From NCBI GenBank assembly GCA_947455805.1, contig CANGSN010000235.1, positions 1 through 5,495 on the forward strand: a stretch of DNA of 5,495 nt, read 5' to 3'. This DNA comes from Planctomycetota bacterium. Lineage in GTDB: Bacteria; Planctomycetota; UBA1135; UBA2386. The notes below the pieces were generated by a model, which made no database searches, had not been told where the DNA came from, and saw only the letters and a list, made by a program, of their open reading frames with translations. This document shows positions 5,406 through 5,495 of the stretch, piece by piece. The translations under genes were made by a program, and so were the position numbers. The number at the start of each line of letters is the position of its first letter. Position 1 is the stretch's first letter.

Positions 5406-5431
5406 GGTCGGCACGCCGAGGGCGGCAGAAG

Positions 5432-5454
5432 GGCGCGCGGGTCGACCGCGCGCC
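5432..5454. terminator. Bidirectional terminator hairpin between convergent genes
   Basis: GGCGCGCGG (5432-5440) and CCGCGCGCC (5446-5454) form a perfect 9-bp GC stem with a five-base loop. It lies in the 54-bp gap between the plus-strand stop (5403-5405) and the minus-strand stop (5460-5462). There is no T-run on either side, so the termination mechanism is inferred from position and stem strength. Confidence 0.6.
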
Positions 5455-5459
5455 GCCGC

Positions 5460-5495
5460 TCACTCCGGCAGCTGCTGCAGGTCCGCGATCTTCCA
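5460..5495 (-). CDS. C-terminal end of a convergent gene, unidentified
   Basis: Read on the minus strand from the window edge, the sequence encodes WKIADLQQLPE followed by TGA (complement of 5460-5462). Only 11 residues are visible, so no family can be named. Support for a real gene is contextual: an open frame with plausible composition ends just beyond a hairpin placed as a shared terminator between converging genes. Confidence 0.45.
   Translation of the reverse strand, partial: WKIADLQQLPE

Noticed and set aside
3798..5414. 538-codon minus-strand frame across the transpeptidase and 6S regions
   Set aside because: Composition is typical of an antisense shadow (Arg-rich, low complexity) and it runs through the 6S RNA and its promoter. 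The plus strand carries a motif-supported gene.

Overview
This is a high-GC, compact bacterial window, apparently from a Gram-negative (diderm) organism, because it carries an OmpH/Skp periplasmic chaperone and lipid A biosynthesis. An LpxC-FabZ fusion beside an OmpH gene and a Gfo/Idh/MocA oxidoreductase, an OmpH protein with an inserted segment before its last strand, and a membrane-anchored LysM/L,D-transpeptidase together suggest Planctomycetota. GC-rich members of the Bacteroidota/Gemmatimonadota side cannot be excluded. The lineage call is inference from gene content only.

Layout, left to right. Positions 1-392 hold the 3' end of a Cys/Met-metabolism PLP-enzyme gene, closed by an intrinsic terminator (398-428). 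The T-run of that terminator runs straight into a promoter-like element (426-449). An operon-like run of three plus-strand genes follows: OmpH/Skp-like chaperone (485-1234), a bifunctional LpxC-FabZ protein (1238-2578, 3 nt after the previous stop) and a Gfo/Idh/MocA oxidoreductase (2586-3623, 7 nt after the previous stop). A strong hairpin overlaps the last stop codon (3622-3651). Positions 3652-3776 hold nothing I can recognise.

The long non-coding stretch between 3624 and 4178 is not empty. It contains a good candidate 6S RNA gene (about 3811-4040) with its own promoter, a long closing stem between its two ends, a central-bubble hairpin, and a segment that closely resembles the pRNA template of E. 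coli 6S RNA. A second promoter-like element (4041-4064) begins at the 6S 3' end and should drive a gene for a membrane-anchored LysM/YkuD L,D-transpeptidase (4179-5405). A perfect GC hairpin (5432-5454) separates that gene from the last codons of a convergent minus-strand gene (5460-5495).

The protein genes share an envelope theme: outer-membrane protein chaperoning, the committed step of lipid A synthesis fused to acyl-ACP dehydration, a probable sugar oxidoreductase, and peptidoglycan cross-linking. The three recognisable promoters share the -10 form GCTAYSKT. I see no mobile element, CRISPR array, defence system or clearly new system. The most notable items are the 6S RNA locus with its alternative helices, and the lipid A cluster that lacks lpxD and lpxA but has an oxidoreductase next to the fusion.
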